Assembly (NCBI GenBank): GCA_031213475.1
Contig: JARUPZ010000003.1
Coordinates: 12,963,580-13,027,579, forward strand
Length of the DNA: 64,000 nucleotides
Origin: Nereocystis luetkeana
Taxonomy: Eukaryota > Sar > Phaeophyceae > Laminariales > Laminariaceae
Reading direction: 5' to 3'
Part shown: positions 21,173 through 36,100 of the stretch, in pieces
Numbering within the stretch: the stretch's first letter is position 1
Layout: every line of letters starts with the position of its first letter
Translations under genes and position numbers: made by a program
The notes under the pieces: generated by a model
What the model was told of the DNA's origin: nothing
Database searches by the model: none
The model's input: the letters and a program-made list of their open reading frames with translations, nothing else

Positions 21173-24100
21173 CTGCAACGGTGTCATCGGCGAAGGCGAA
21201 GCGAGGCGAACAAAACGGCGTTGTCAGCTCCTCATCCACTCTAGATAAAGCCCCCACGGTGGTAAAACACCAGTACTGCTATTCATCTGGGGAATATCAG
21301 GTGCGTCTCCGAGTCCCCAAGATGACCCTGGGTTCATTCACTCCACCAGGCGAGTCCCGCTTGCCCATACATCGGATGCAAGTCAGCACTAAAAGGTTGG
21401 GTGAACATTGGTACCGATATCTCTCAGCCTAAAGCCGACCCTGGGTCCATTCACCCCACCACGCGAGCCATGCCCGTATATAGGCAGTAGGTGACCATAG
21501 CACTAAAGTTAACGGGAGGGCGAAAAAACCGCGGGACGGGGCCCCCGAGTGAGCGGAAGCGCAACACAACGTGAACAAAGGACGGCGGCGGTCAGGCAAA
21601 CACGCACGATTTTTCTTTACCCGAGAAACCGCGAATACAACACGATCGATGGCGTCTACGTACTACTACTGCTGTGCATCCGTTCGACCCCCGCGGGCGT
21701 GGGGTGATGTGGGAGGGGGGGCGGGGGCGGGTTCAGAAGAGACGGTTGAGGCATCCATCTTCGCTGCGGCGCCTGGGCAGGTCACGCGACACTTCACGGT
21801 GAAGCAGGCATGCCAACACGGTGCACAAACATGATCATGGAGGGGGGGGGGGGGGGGGGGCGTACTCATTTGTTGCTTGCCTTAGTCATTTGACCATTGA
21901 CCACGCATCCCTTTCGAGACGGAGCGGGGGGCAAGGGGGTAAGAGAAGCGGGGGAGGGAGGGGCGAGGGCCATCCTCTCCACCTTGTACCGCCAACAACA
22001 ACAGAAGCCTTCTTGGCTGGGGGTCACGTTTCAGGCTCAGGGGAAACCTTGTCGGGGCGACGCACGCCTCTTGGTGTCTCACGAGGTCGACATCTTCTCT
22101 TCTTCAGGGTTGGACAGCTGCGGCATCGGCACCGAGCTCGACTCCCAACACGGCTCTGCAACGCTGGCAGGGCAAAACCCGTCCTGTCCACCAGTATTTT
22201 TTCGTTGCGCACTACCGCATTCCCAAATTTTACAAAAAAAAACATTTACAAATTTTATAAATTTACAAATATATAAATTTACCACCTCGGGCTGCTGGGA
22301 AAAAGAAAACTAACTCCTCGGCCCAACCGCACCGCTTCCGTCCGCCCCGCGTGCACCTGTCAAAGAACCGAAGAAGGTCCCCCTCTCTGATGGCCCTCAG
22401 AGCCTGGGCCTCGTCCCTCCTGCGGTCGAAGTTGAGCTGCCCGGTGGTGATTTCAGCCCAGTTCCTCTCCGCTTCTGAAGACAGGCGTCGGTCGGGCTCG
22501 AGCTTGCGGTCCACCAGCCCTCCCGCGTAGTCCCTGCGACGGAGTCGAGAGGCCCAACCGGCAGCGGCAGCAACAACGAAAACGATACGTGATGCACAAA
22601 AGCGATTGTTTCTATCGCCGCCCCGCCCCGCCCTCAAGCAGTGCTGTTGAGAATCTTATGATATTTTATAACCCAGCATCGGTAACCCTATCAACAGCAG
22701 CAACAGCAGCAGCAGCATCAGGCAGCCGCAACAACAACAGCAGCAGAAGGAGACAGCGACGGCAGCAACCGAAGCAACAACAACAGCTGTACAAGGGGTC
22801 CACCAGCACTTCGGCCTGTTGCCCCACCGAATCTACAGCAAGTGTTCAAATTCTTCGCGCCTCTAGTCCAACTTCCTCTCGATAATCTGCCAGATGAACA
22901 ACAACGACAGAGCAAGCGCACGCCCCGCGAGGCGGAAGAACGACGAGACCCAGGCAGGCGTCTACGCGATTACCATCGCAAAAAGCATCCCACACTAATT
23001 GCAGGCAGTTTGTCCGTAAAGACGTGGGTGCAGTTTTAAACGAGGTCACTGCATTGAAAGACGCGCGTCACTGCCTCGACCGAGCGTTACGGTAGGCTCA
23101 TCCTGTTTCGCCGCGTTCATCGCCACATCACGACGTATTTTTCTTCAAAACTCCAATGCAGTTGTCAGGAAAAGACAGAAAATACCACCGACAGTTTCGC
23201 CACATGCACTTTTGGGTACGAGCCAACAAAGAGCGTATTTAAAATCGCTAGCACACCTGAGTTGGCTGGTAGGCAGGTCGACCAGCTGCTGCCTAAAGCC
23301 CTTAAGGAACTCCAACGATCGGTCACTGAGGTAAGACGGGCTCCGCTCCGCCGATTGTACCAGCAGGTACATGAAGCTTAGCATCACAAAAACACCGGCG
23401 AGATGGGCGGGGGCAGGTATCAATCAATCAACGGCAGTCAAGGGGGCGCCCAAGCATGCAATTAAGCAAAAACATGATCGAAGTATATCAGCAGCTTAAA
23501 AACCCAAAACGGGGCGTGATTTTTAACGGTGGGGCAGGGAAAGGGTTGCTCACGTTCAAGATGCGATAACTGGAGGCATTTATCGCCTACAAAAGAAGAT
23601 CGAATACTTCGAAGTATAATTATTACATTTTGTGTATTGCGTGTTTTCTCCACATTCGTCTCCCTCGCGGTGCTTTCGAACCCCTTAAGCTCGCCGCAGG
23701 TCCCACCTCAGTCATCAGACTTCCCTCCAACGGCGTTCTACCTATATATACCGGAGTACGAACAAACCGCACCGTACGTAAAACGAGCGGCGAGCTGCCG
23801 CGGCTGCCGCAGCCCCTCCGGGTCATGCGGCCCACAAGACTTGCACGAGCAAGCTGAGCTGGAGACACCGGCACGATCTGCCTCACGGATTCAACTTCAC
23901 TACCGTACCGCACCGGCGACAAAATAGCACACACACCCCGGGGGGGGGGGCTGCTCATTTGTTGCTCGCCTTAGTCATTTGACCATCCGGGGTGTGCATT
24001 TTCAAAAGCTGATTTCCTCGGGCATAACGGGGAGAGCGTAAATGCCGAGCGACGCGGCACCATTTTCGTCATGTGCGACCGCGCCCCCCCCCCCCCCCCC

Positions 24101-27100
24101 CGCAAGTTTTGGAGTAAGTCGGCCCTTAAAAAAATGTTCCAAGTGTGTGTTGTCTTATTGCCCGCGTTACAGGGTACTGGCGGCTGTACAGGCGCACACG
24201 CCTCAGTCCATACCTAACTCCCTCGACGATCTTCACCCCGGAGAACACCAGGTACCCCAGCTGCTGCTGCGTTCTCAGCGAGTCGTAGTAAGGGTCTTCC
24301 ATGATGGACATCAGCAGTTGGGACAGGACGCGGGACTCCATTGTGCGATCGGACACCTGCAAGTCACACCCCGCGGTGTTTTATTTTGTTTACAATCGGA
24401 GAACGAGGTTTATTTTAAAAGGCGAGCAGGCTGGAGGTCGAGACGTGTTTGTAGGGCCACCCCGTACAGACATTCAGAGTTGTCGGTGGAGAACGAAAAC
24501 GCCTCCCAAAGTGTGAAAGGGGAGGTCGAAAATAAAAAGAAGCCTGTCAGGAAAGGGGGGGGAAAGATGGAGCGAGAGAGGGGGGAAGGGAGAGAGAAAG
24601 CAACAGGGTGGAGTGGAGAGGGGAGGGGGGCGAGAGTGTCATGCTGAGCGTAAGGACAGCCTTACTGAAGCACGAGCGTTTACATCCGGACGAGGTCTTC
24701 AGAGGGGGCTACTGCGATAATAAAAAAATGAGCGCGTTTGCGTACACGGCGCGGTACCTAACCTGGAACATCAGCTGGGATGCGGAGTTGTCATTGTTCT
24801 CGTTCTGCTCCCGCCTCCTTATCAAGCTCCCGCAACCGAGCGGTGTGAGCGGGAGCTTCACCACCGTCTTCTCTGGGCGTTTGCCGCTCGGCAACGGTGA
24901 CGGGTTGAACCAGCGTCGTATGCCTTCCAAGTACCTGCTCGGGACAAAAAGCACCACGTTTCAGGTTCCGCCGCACGGGCTCTCCTAGTAACCCCCTTTT
25001 TCAATTGCACCTACGCTTTCGGGGACAAGCTACGTATAACTTGGAACTAGTGTGAAATACTTTTCTGCAATTCTTAAGGGGTTATTATTAATAGCTAGTT
25101 TTCGTCAGCCTAAGATGCGGCCATCGAGTCTTTTTGTTGAAGGCTGCCGGACGCTGCGTCGGCGCCGGGGGTCTAGCAAGCCGGGGGGGGGGAAAGTGCC
25201 ACCACTTCTGAAATTGCGCCTTGTCTGACATGCCACCACTAAAGGAAGTCAGGCTAGTGACCAGGGGCGTTCGGGCTCTAGGATGTAGCGCCCTTAAAAT
25301 CCTTGGTAGTCGCTGCCGGGGGAGAAGGGGACGTGACGTTACGCGTGCGCTCCGTACAAACGGTGCCAGCAAACGCACTGCTGTGTGTTCTTCACAGCAG
25401 ATTTGCCTTTGTTTTTCCCTTGTTTCCCCGAAAGAAGCGCCTGCCTGAAACCGTAACTGTTCTACTCCACAGCACGTTGAGAAAACAACTCGGGTCGTCC
25501 AAACAACGGGGTGGTTAGACTTCCCACGCCTAATAGCAACTGGCTAAAATTTATATTAAAAAAAAAAAAAAAAAACGCGAGCGAAGGAAAAAAAATACAA
25601 CGGATCGAACACACGAACGATCTATCTCCGAACCGACGTTTTTTATTTGCTTTTTTTTATTATTTTGCTTGCCTCCGGCCGACGTTGCGAACCGAGCCGA
25701 CCCTTCCCCCGCCGACTTCACCTGGGAACGTCGGCCTCCCTAAGGTTGCCCTGCATCAAGCTTATACCCTCTGCCTCCTCAAATATTCTAGACACCAGCG
25801 GCCTGACGTCCTCGACCTTGATCGAGTCTAGCGTTTCCCGGATCTGCTTCACCGTGAAACTGACCGGGTTGGAGAAGGGAGCGGCAGAGAATGGACAAGA
25901 CGGCGGGTGGGGAGAGGGCGGGGGCGGAGGGTAGGAGCTATTAACGCGAACGATCACCTCTGACAAGAAGCACGCGAGCGTGAGGAACAGGAGGCGTGTG
26001 CGCGTTTCCAGGAGCATGAGGGCGGATTCTACTGTAGTCGCTTAATTTCTCCGCCACCATTTTGGTCGAGTGAGCATAGGTCAGGTTGAGGGTCAGGCGA
26101 GGGGTCCTCACGGGCACATGGTGGGCCAAAGACGGCGAGCGAGGGTAACTGAGGGGGACAGGAGGGCACGACGCGGTAGCGGCCCGTTCCATGTGTCCAA
26201 GAAGGGGAACCCTTTATTCACCCCGTCCCCACGGCATGCACCGCAGACCCCTTGCTTTCTCAGTTCTTCCTACCCGTTTCGACAGATTATCCGATGGACC
26301 TTCTTCCCCTGTCTCCTCCCGCCGCCCCTCCCTCCCACCCAACCAGCAATATGTTCTCAAGCGGGGGCGGGCTTCGAGGAACCCACCGCCGTCGGAAAAG
26401 AGAAAGTGACACACGCTCGGCCCAACCCTATCCTCTCTCATTGCCGACGCCGTCACCACAACGATCAGGGGAAAAAAACGCCTTCTTATAGGGGACCGTT
26501 CTGCACGTGTCTCTTACAAAGGTAAAAGGTTTGAAAGAGCTCCCAGGTACGGTTTGAGCGCTCTTTCTTCAACGGAATTACTTTTCAAGGGACCATGGTG
26601 CCTGCAACGAGTCGGGTGCGGTGAGGACGGCCTTCAAACGCCGCACCATCTCTTGTCAACCCCCCCCCGCCTCCCCGACACAACTCTTACCACTGCGCTG
26701 CCTGCGAAAAAGGCGGGGTCTTCTTGTGGGCGGTGGGTCACCTTGTTCCGCCCGAGAAAACAGACGCGAGGAGGCGGCGCTGCCAACCTCACCGGGAAAC
26801 TATACGCCAGTCGTCGTGGCGGCTCTTACCCTTACCCCCTTGCCCCGCTTCCCTCAACCTGGAATTGTAAACGGGGTCCTCACCGGGGGTCTTCTGAGGC
26901 GATCGCTGCGTTTGACATTGCGTGCTGGTAAGGCTGCTGGGTGTCGTAGCTTGCCAGGTCCCTGCGAACCTGCGTTGGCCGTTCGTTGATCGGGTCCGCG
27001 AGGGCAGGGGCGCAGAGGCGGGATGCACAGACGGATGGCGTTTAGAAAGAGACCCCACCCTTTTGTCTGTCGCTTGTGCTGCAGTAGGGTGTCATCGAAA

Positions 27101-30100
27101 AGGGCTACTGCACGTACAACAGAAACCATCTATTGCATGCCTTCTGCCCGATGCAAGTGCGAGCTCAGCAGATATCAAAGCGCCATACTGCAGGGCGTAA
27201 AGCTAACAGTCTCGAAATTGGGCGCTGGCTGCGAACACACTATACTCCAGCACTGGTAAGCGAGGACGCCGAGCTACTACTATTACGGAGGACCATAGTT
27301 AATAGGACCAAATATTGTTAGTAGAAATGGTTAAATATATAGGTTTTTATGTATACCACAGGTACTTTTAACTATGGTCCCCCGTAATAAGTAAAATCTA
27401 CCAAATGAATTTCTGCGCTTACAACGTTGGTATTAAGGAAAAAAAAAGAGACCAATGCAAGTTCTGGCTGGGATAGAATAAGCATCCCAGCTCGAACACT
27501 TCGGGGGTACATCAGGCACAGCTACTGAAGCGGTGCCGTGTGACGTTGGAACATGCTTCACGTGGCTCCCGCACTCCCACTACCACCGCAGCGATAAAGA
27601 AACTTCGCGCACGAGGCGAGCAATAACAAGCAAGACGAAGCGAAGCAGTTCGTCCCGCCCCCTCTCCCCCCGTCCTCCCGCCTCCACGAGTATTGAAAAA
27701 AACGAGGCAACATACATGGAAACCCGCCGTGTCAACCCTCCACCTGGCCCGCGCTCCTTGCAAGTAAACAAAAGCACACCGAAACGATTACAGTACGAGA
27801 GAGTACACGTCGCCTCATCACGTGCCCCCGCCTCCTGCAGACTCCCTCCCTCTCCAAAAATGCCATATCCAAGTGTAGAAACCCACCACGTCTCGGAGCC
27901 GCTCGAACTCGACGGGGTCGCTGGGTGTAAAGGTTGCCACGGCCTCGGCAACCTTGCTGATAAAGTCGGGCATCTTGTCGCCGAAGCCCCCGAAAGACAG
28001 GCGAACACCTCGAGTGGTGAAGTCTAGGCTGTAGCCGAGGCCTGCCATCTGCGTTTGAAAGAAAAAACGCGCGCCGAGAAAAAGAGGGGAGCGGGGCAGT
28101 AGACAATCAAAACTCGCCGTATACTTTTTTTTCGTTGCGCAAATCCCAGCTACGACCGATCTTTTTTTGACTGGGTACGCATATGTATTCTTGTGTCTGT
28201 GGTTCCCTAATCAAACAGGAATGACCCAGTTGCTTTGACTATTATATTGATCATGGCCCCAAAATAATCAAATCTCCCAATGCTTTCTTCGCGTTGTTCA
28301 GTATGATGTCTGTAAACTGAAACTGCCACCCCCCCCCCTTCAGGCAACTACTCCCATTGCAGTCTCTGGAAATGCCTACACCGGAAATTAAATCAACTCA
28401 TTGCAGCTGTCATCCATATGCAAGTCCGCCTCAAAAGCGGTTCTTAGTAGGATGCAGCTCACCCTTCATGCGATTCGCCAGGCACCTCACGGCGCCCCCC
28501 CCCCCCCCCCCCCCACTCAAGCAAGACATCCAGGAGCATCCAATTCACTCAACGTCACGCGCACCTTGCAAAACAAATATACAAATCGAGCCCTTCGATT
28601 GCGCTACGTATCGTCCCCACGTGCCCCGAGGGAGGACCTCCGCCTGCCACACTCTCCGTGAAACCCTATTTCCAATCATGATCCTAACGCTGCATCGCTG
28701 TCCGTACCGACAAAAAAAAAACGAACTCCACCTGGACAAACAAACGCCGCTGCAGAATATTTCTCGGGGCCGGTGACGGATCAATGCTTATAACAATGTT
28801 TCCGGACGGAAAATTCCTGGAAATTGCTGCCCTCTCTTATATGGCCAGGAAGGGGAACCGTGGTCCGCACTCAATTCGGAATCGTGGTCCGAACTTCGAT
28901 TCGGAATCGTGGTCCGAACTTCGGACATTCCTCGCTCGATGCGAACGCGGCGCAGTCGCGTTTCCGGCCAGTTTTGGCCCGGGATTCGGGTGGATCTAGG
29001 AAAGGGGTTGGGTTGGGCCTACCACACCCGTACAGTCGTCCCGCTAGGAATCATCCAATAAGGAGCAGCCCGACCCTTGAGAGAACCGTCCGCGCGTTCT
29101 TCCTGTTCACCTGCGCGTCGTAGGTGTACTCGTTGAGGCGCTCGTCGAGGGACAGCTCGAACAGCTTTAGGGCCGCCACCGTGCGAGGGTTCTCGTACGC
29201 CACGGGGCTCACGAGCTCGAAGTCGCACACAGTCTTGGGCTGAGCGAAGATGTCGTCCAGCTTGTGCCGCACCTGTTCACGCGTCATTTATCCGCAATAA
29301 TGAACACGTCTTATGTACGCCATGATGTCGTATCGGATCTTCAGAAGCAGCTACGTATACGCCGTCTACGCATTATTACGTGCATACTTCTACCTGTAGG
29401 TATATAAACAAGCAGAATACTAGTACTTATAGAAGAAACTAAGATCAAATTGTGAAAAACATGCGCACGCGCAGAACACGACGCAGGCACGCACATAGAC
29501 ATTTTGTTTCAGAAAGTCGACTACCAACATATATTCAATGAATATGATGATGGGGTTCTCACACTATTAGTACTTCGTCGTTTGGTCCCCTGAATTTACA
29601 CCATGGTCTATGCACATGTTGTACCACGTGCAAACGTGTACCAGTCTCGTGTAAGCGACGGGTGGTGAACGCAAGCGAGAAGTAGCGCAGGGCAAAAGCT
29701 AACAGCAGCAAGGCGTAGACTGTCGCGTGTGCATCAAAAGCGCGCCAGAAGCGGCCGTAGCAAAAGCCACCACGAAAAAAAAACGACGTCCATACGACAG
29801 GCTGCAAGTTGCATGCTAGCACTCACCGAGGTATCCTCTCACACGCGCGGCGAGGTGACATGTTTCCGCATGGAAAACACCGACGAAAGCATGAGCACAC
29901 ACGAGGAAAACGTGCTCCATCATCGGGTAACCCCCTACTCCACGTTCTCCGAACGGGCGCGGAGCACCAGCCCAGGCTCTTGACGACCCCAAAACGAGCA
30001 AAAAGACTCTTGATCGCCACAGAACAACAAGGAGGGCAATAGAAAAATACACGAAACGAAGCACAACACGACCCCGCTTCTAACCTCAAATTTAACAAAA

Positions 30101-33100
30101 ACGACGATTGACATAGATGGCAGCCCCACGGCACCCGCGCCTGTGGCGAGACCGTGTCATGCAATGGATGCCCACACACAGGAAAAGCACGCCTTTCAGT
30201 TTTCCATAAAAGAGCGTACGCCGTGTTCCTCGTCATCGGAATGCCTTTGGCGGGGAGGGAAGCACTCCACACCCGTCTACGTATCGCACCCGGTTGGGAG
30301 TGAGGTGTCCTCGGTTTATTTTCCAACACCTCAGCTGTGACATGCCCACACACAGAAAAAAACACGCCGTTCAGTTTTCCATAGTAGAGCGTACGCCGTG
30401 TTCCTCGTCATCGGAACGCCTTTGGCGGGGAGGGAAGCACTCCACACCCGCCTAAGTACCGCACCCGGCTTGGGGTGAAGTGCCCTCGGTTTTTAATGTT
30501 CAGTCCTCAGGTCTGAGTGAGTGAGTGAGTGAGTAAGCGAGTAAGCGATATCGAGGCGTTCGTCGAAACTCAGTTTTCCAAAGTCTGCGTGTAACAGTCC
30601 GACCGCGTGTGCCATGCAGGGGGTGTAAAAATTACCTCATGAAGGGCATAATGGGTCGGGGACTCCTCTGGGTGATAGCACCTCCGTGCGTGATAGCAGC
30701 CCCTGGTGGTAGTACCCCCTGAATGATAGCACCCTCTTAGCACAATACCCATTTGAGTGATAGTACCCCCCTGAGTGATGGTACCCCACTGGGTGATAGC
30801 ACCAAGGTCAACAGCACGGTTTTACAAAGACGGTCAACTCATAACCATTATGTGCCATCTTACCTGCCACACGCCGGCATCCTGGAGGTTCTTCACCAAC
30901 TCCGGAGGTACGGCTTTCTCCCCAGGCTTGGGCACCCTCCCCTTGGGCACGATAACCGACAGGTCTTGCGGGACAAACGGGTTGGGTCCCGGGAGTTTCA
31001 GCTCGGGTATCGCAGGCGGCGACGACCACTCTTTGGACTGCGCCTCCAGGTTCTCAACCTTAGTATGTAGGCGGTGGGTACCCACAGGTGGTGGGGGGAA
31101 AAGGAGGGGGGCGTTCTAAAGATGCAAAATATGTGGGACGGGGGGGGGGGGGAGGGGGGAGGGGCGTACTCATTTGTTGCTTGCCTTAGTCATTTGACCA
31201 ATGACCACACATCCCTTTCGGGACGGAGCGGAAGGGTGGGGGGGGGGGGGGGGGGGGGGGGGTACACATGTCATGCGTGGCCATAGTCCTACGGCCATAG
31301 ACGGTCGCATGGGCAGGGGAGGTTAACTCACTTACTACTGCAAAAGTGTACCTGGTATCCTATACTACATACATGTACATCACAAGGGGCCAACATCGAG
31401 TGGGTGCCATGTGGGGGTCTCTTCCTAGAGCATCGGGAAAAGGTGGCGACGACGGGGAATCTGAGGTGACCAAAAACACACGCACGGTTGGCAGAACTGC
31501 ATGTCGATTTTCTCACCAAGACTGTTGCGCATGGAGGCGTTTCGTTTTCACCACGGACTTTGGGCTGAACCTTGTGTAGCCGCGACTAACCTGGTAGCGC
31601 GTGCCGTACCACTTCTCTTTCTGCGTGGCTTTGGACCCAAACTCCTTGGCGGTCACCGTGAACAGCGGAGTTGAGGCGGAGTAGTCCGTCGGTTTCGGCC
31701 GGAGGACGTCAAGCAGGCGGTTCACCTTCGCCTCGTCGTAGAGCTGCAATCGAGTAGGCCCGCTGTTGTCGCAAACGTATACGTAGCGATTCGATGTTTA
31801 CTGTTGATGATGTCTTCTTTTGAGGGCGGGTGGCGCGGGGGGGGGTGGGGGACGATCATCATCGGAAACTCGATCGGTTGGTGAGGATGTCAACGTCGAC
31901 AGCGAGCTTCACGCCGGCAGATTGGGGGTGAGGGGTGGCGTTGTCACCTAGTATCTAGGTAGACGCATCAAAAATTTTTCACGCTCGCGAAGGCGGTACT
32001 GCTGGCATCAGCCTGAAAAAAAAGATCGGGCTAGACAAGGGTTTCCCGCTGTGGCTGCCACCACCGCTGCCGCCACGGCCACCCCCCCCACCCCCCCCCA
32101 ACTCCCCCTCGAATAGTTAGAAAACGACGATTCACATAACACCCATTCATATGGTCTGGGTGCCAAACTCCCCCCCCCCCCCGTCTCCTATCTCCATATC
32201 TCAGCTTCATCCTCCGCAACTCACTGTTCGACAAGATATAGTTCACCTGAGGGCCATTTCCGGGCTATAGTCCTGCATAGTCGCCACCAACGTCGAAACG
32301 AGGCTCCCCGGTTCCCGCTTGTCCTGAAAACGCCACCCAAGGTCCGACAAAGCCTGCAACTCCGGTGCGAGGTAAGCGGGCACGCCTTGCTTGCGTATGA
32401 GATCCAGGTAGCTGAACAGCGCAGTCAATACCTTGAAACGGTTCCGCAGGCCTTCGGGCGTCAGCTCCACTTCGATCTGTGCACGGATGGCGGGATGCGA
32501 TGGGGGTGGAGGGACGGCAGTAAGCTCGGTTTGAGCTAAACTTGCGCGCGATACGCGGCTCGTTCGTGTTTGTTTGTCGACCACGTCCCTCGCTGGTGGC
32601 GGCGTTGGTGGCGGCGGAGGTCTACCGTTACTCATGTGTACTATCTCCAGCACTGCTGCTACGTCTACTGCTGCTGCTGCTACCTCCGCACTACGACTAC
32701 TACTATACTACTACACATACACTGCTACTACCACCATACTACCGCTACTACAGTTGCTTTACTGTTTTGTACGGCTACCGCTACCCCTGCTATTATCAAT
32801 AACATTGCTCAATGCTACTACTACTGCTGCTGCTACTGCTACTGCTACTGCTACTACTGCTACAACTAAAGCTACTATCTCTAACCTACGCAGAGAGGGG
32901 AAACCATTGTGTAGGGGAGAACCGAAAAAACGACAACGACCAGAGAGTTTCTCAGCTGGCGGAAGCCATAGACCGTTCGGCGCTTCGAGCCCATGGACAA
33001 CCAAGCAAGGCAACAAAGAGTGCACGCCTTCTGGAAAAGATGGGAAAGCGGGGGAGGTATACATACGTAGTCGACGGTGAGTTAGGCACTCTACGGGTGG

Positions 33101-36100
33101 GGTGACCCTCAGTAGTTATAAGCTAGTAGCGCTTCTCGTTGCCCGACGCCGCGTAAAATCGAAGGCAGTAACGGGTATGCTTCGCCATGTCAAACCGAGT
33201 GCGGCAAATACTATGTACCGCAGTTAAACGAAACGTTGTGGTCGGGGAGGATAAATTCATGCGTACCAGGTGTATCCTTATTATGGAATACGCTTACGTA
33301 GTGGTGGTGATGATGATGATATACCAGGTACCTGGAATATACTAGGGCAGTTGATACCGTCACCAGTCGAGCGGCAGCATACAAAAGTAGGCGTTTTTCC
33401 TCGCCCAATGTTGCGCAAATCGACTCCTGGAACTAGGTGTGTGAGCTGACAACACTTCACGGCTACTGGTAGCTATTTGTTGGGTGCGGCGAACTGAGCC
33501 AACTGCGTAACTTGACCTTTCCCCCCCGTAAATTCCTGACAACTAAAAGCACAACGCGAGCCACACCAAACACAGAATTCCGAAAAAAAAAGCCGCACGC
33601 AACCAACCGCAATACCCGGCCAACTGACTAACTATTACAGTCGGCGACTCCTAGTCAGACAAAATCACAGCTCTACCTGTAACGGTAATTACGGCAATCA
33701 CCGCAGCACGGTAATTACCGCAGTACGGTAATTGCCGCAAAAATAGTTGAGGTCGCACAGGGGCGCAGTCGTTTTTTAGACGCTCGATTTGTTTCCAGAA
33801 CGGGAAGCTTGCCAATACCGACCAACTAGTAAGGTGTTTTCGGAAAGACCTACCCAGTCGAGAGAGAGAGAGAGAGCATACCGAAAATGTTACGTTCGAC
33901 AAAGTGAGTAGCACCTTTACTACCGTCGTTTTCAACGAAATGAGTAGCACCGAAAAACGATCGCACCCCTCTGTGCGGACTCAACGCTCTCTTACGTAGT
34001 CAAACACTACAGCAGTACGGTAGTTACTACCACTCTGATCCAAAAAATAAGGAACATTTGAAATGAAGTTGTATATGCTTAAATATCGCTAAATTTTGGG
34101 TCAGACTGGTACCAGGTACCTGTCACCGTAATGAAAGCAATTGTTGTGTTCGGGGAGGACAAAACTGTTTTTATTCGGGGAGACGAAAAACAGTGAATCA
34201 TAAAGAACAAAAAAACAAAAAAAAACGCCCGGGCTGACGGACAGCATTTGCTGCGTGAAGCACCAGCCTTGCGCTCACCTCGTATATGTTGAAGTCGTCG
34301 GTTGAGGAAGAGGCGTCCACCCCGAGGGCGTTGGCCCAGTTCCGTCTCTTGAGGTAGGACAGGATGGACCCGGGACCCTCGTGCCCCTTCGCGAGACGCG
34401 GTGAACGGTGGGTACAGGCGCGGCAAAAAGGTACAGATGTACGGCCGGTGCTAGCAGCGGTAGGGAGGCGGGGCGTACTTGTTTGTTGCTTGCCTCGTTT
34501 TTTTTTTTACCATTGACCGACGCACCCCCTTCGAGACGGAGCGGGCGGGGGTAACTTGGGCGCGACTTTGATCCAACGGCGGGGAGACACGTACCGGCGT
34601 TTGTTTCTCGTAACATTTTCTGGTTGAGCCGGCGGCTGCGCGTGAACGGTTACACGTGAACGGTTACATATGAACGGCTGAAAGAGAACGGCGGTTAACG
34701 GGCGGGAACGGTAGCGTACGAACGTATGAGCGATCGACACTTTTGCCAAAACGTAGGCTGCGCTTGAGCAAGTCCCCATTCGAACAGCCAGAAGCAAAAA
34801 CTGTCGCCAAAAGCGTCACGGAGACGTGTGCATTCAAGGTGCATCCTCACGAATCAGCAAAAACGAACCAGCAAAACCTACGCATAAACCTGAGTCAAAA
34901 TAGCGTGCACAAGCCACCCGTAGATCAGAACCGCAGGAAGAATGCAGCGAGAGAAGAAATGCCACCCACCCCCGATACCCCCCTTCCCTTCCCATCGACG
35001 CGAAATAAAAACAACAGTCTACACTAAACCTAAACGACGTGGGCAAGCGCCAACGCCCCTCACCTCTAAACGGCCAAGACTAAGCGGACACCTACCCGCG
35101 CTGCCGCCCCTCCCGCGAATCCCCAAAAAGCATACAACCAAACATCCCTGAGACAGCATGCCCTTGTGAAGCCGATAAGACATGCAAAGAGTCGATAGCA
35201 CCGGCGGGAAGTAACACAGCCTGCCCCATGCCCCGCCTCCCTCCCCCCTGTGTCGTCAGGGACAGCCCCGTCCCTCACCAGGAGCGAGCCGATGTAGGTG
35301 AACGGCTTAGAGTCGCGGAGTTCTTTCCTCTCTTGCTCCGTTTCGAAGGACAGCGGCCACGAGACCGTCAGCGACCGCAGTTCCTGCCGAACACCACGAG
35401 ATTGTTTTTTGAAAAAACATAAACAAACCGACAAACAACCAAACAATCAAAGAAACGAAACAGACAAGCGAACAAACTAACGAACGAACGAACAATAAAA
35501 TATACAAAACAAAACAAGTCGAAAAGAACGAAGAGCGCACATACAGCGATGTGATACCCACATGCCAAAACATCCATCACTGCTACTGCTACTGTTACTG
35601 CTACTGCTACTGCTACTGCTACTGTTACTACTACTGCTACTGCTACTGCTACTGCTACTGCTACCGCTACCGCTACCGCTACTGCTACTGCTGTCACCAT
35701 TGTCACACTCCCTTGTGATCACTGAATCCGAACTGCACTCGCCCTCGCCACGGGGGCTCAGCAGAAAATTGACTGCTCGAAACGGGTACGTAGGACATTC
35801 TGAGGCGTGCTGCGATAGGGGTACGTCGCACATTTCGGCCAACGAATATCGTCGTAATTAAAACCTGATTCCTAAAGGCATGGTCACCCCGTGAAAATGA
35901 GACTCCAGGTTGATTCGACCCGCTTACGATCTGCCCCCTTAACCAACCGGAGTGCGCAAATGGCTACCTTGAGAAGATTCACTATCAGCGGGTGACCGCT
36001 ACTGGCTTTCCTATCTCGCTCGGTAAATCATTCGTACTATAGGGTTTCGGTAAAAAAAAAGGATGACCGGCACAGGAACTGCCCAAAATCGTCGGAATAC

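Noticed and set aside
20504..21244. 246-codon plus-strand ORF
   Set aside because: It overlaps IDE exon 22 on the opposite strand, its composition is unstructured, and it lacks splice or family support; most likely a shadow.
22589..23039. Gln-rich plus-strand frames with [20 protein letters not shown]
   Set aside because: Inside IDE intron 20 on the opposite strand and driven by a CAG tract; no splice partners.
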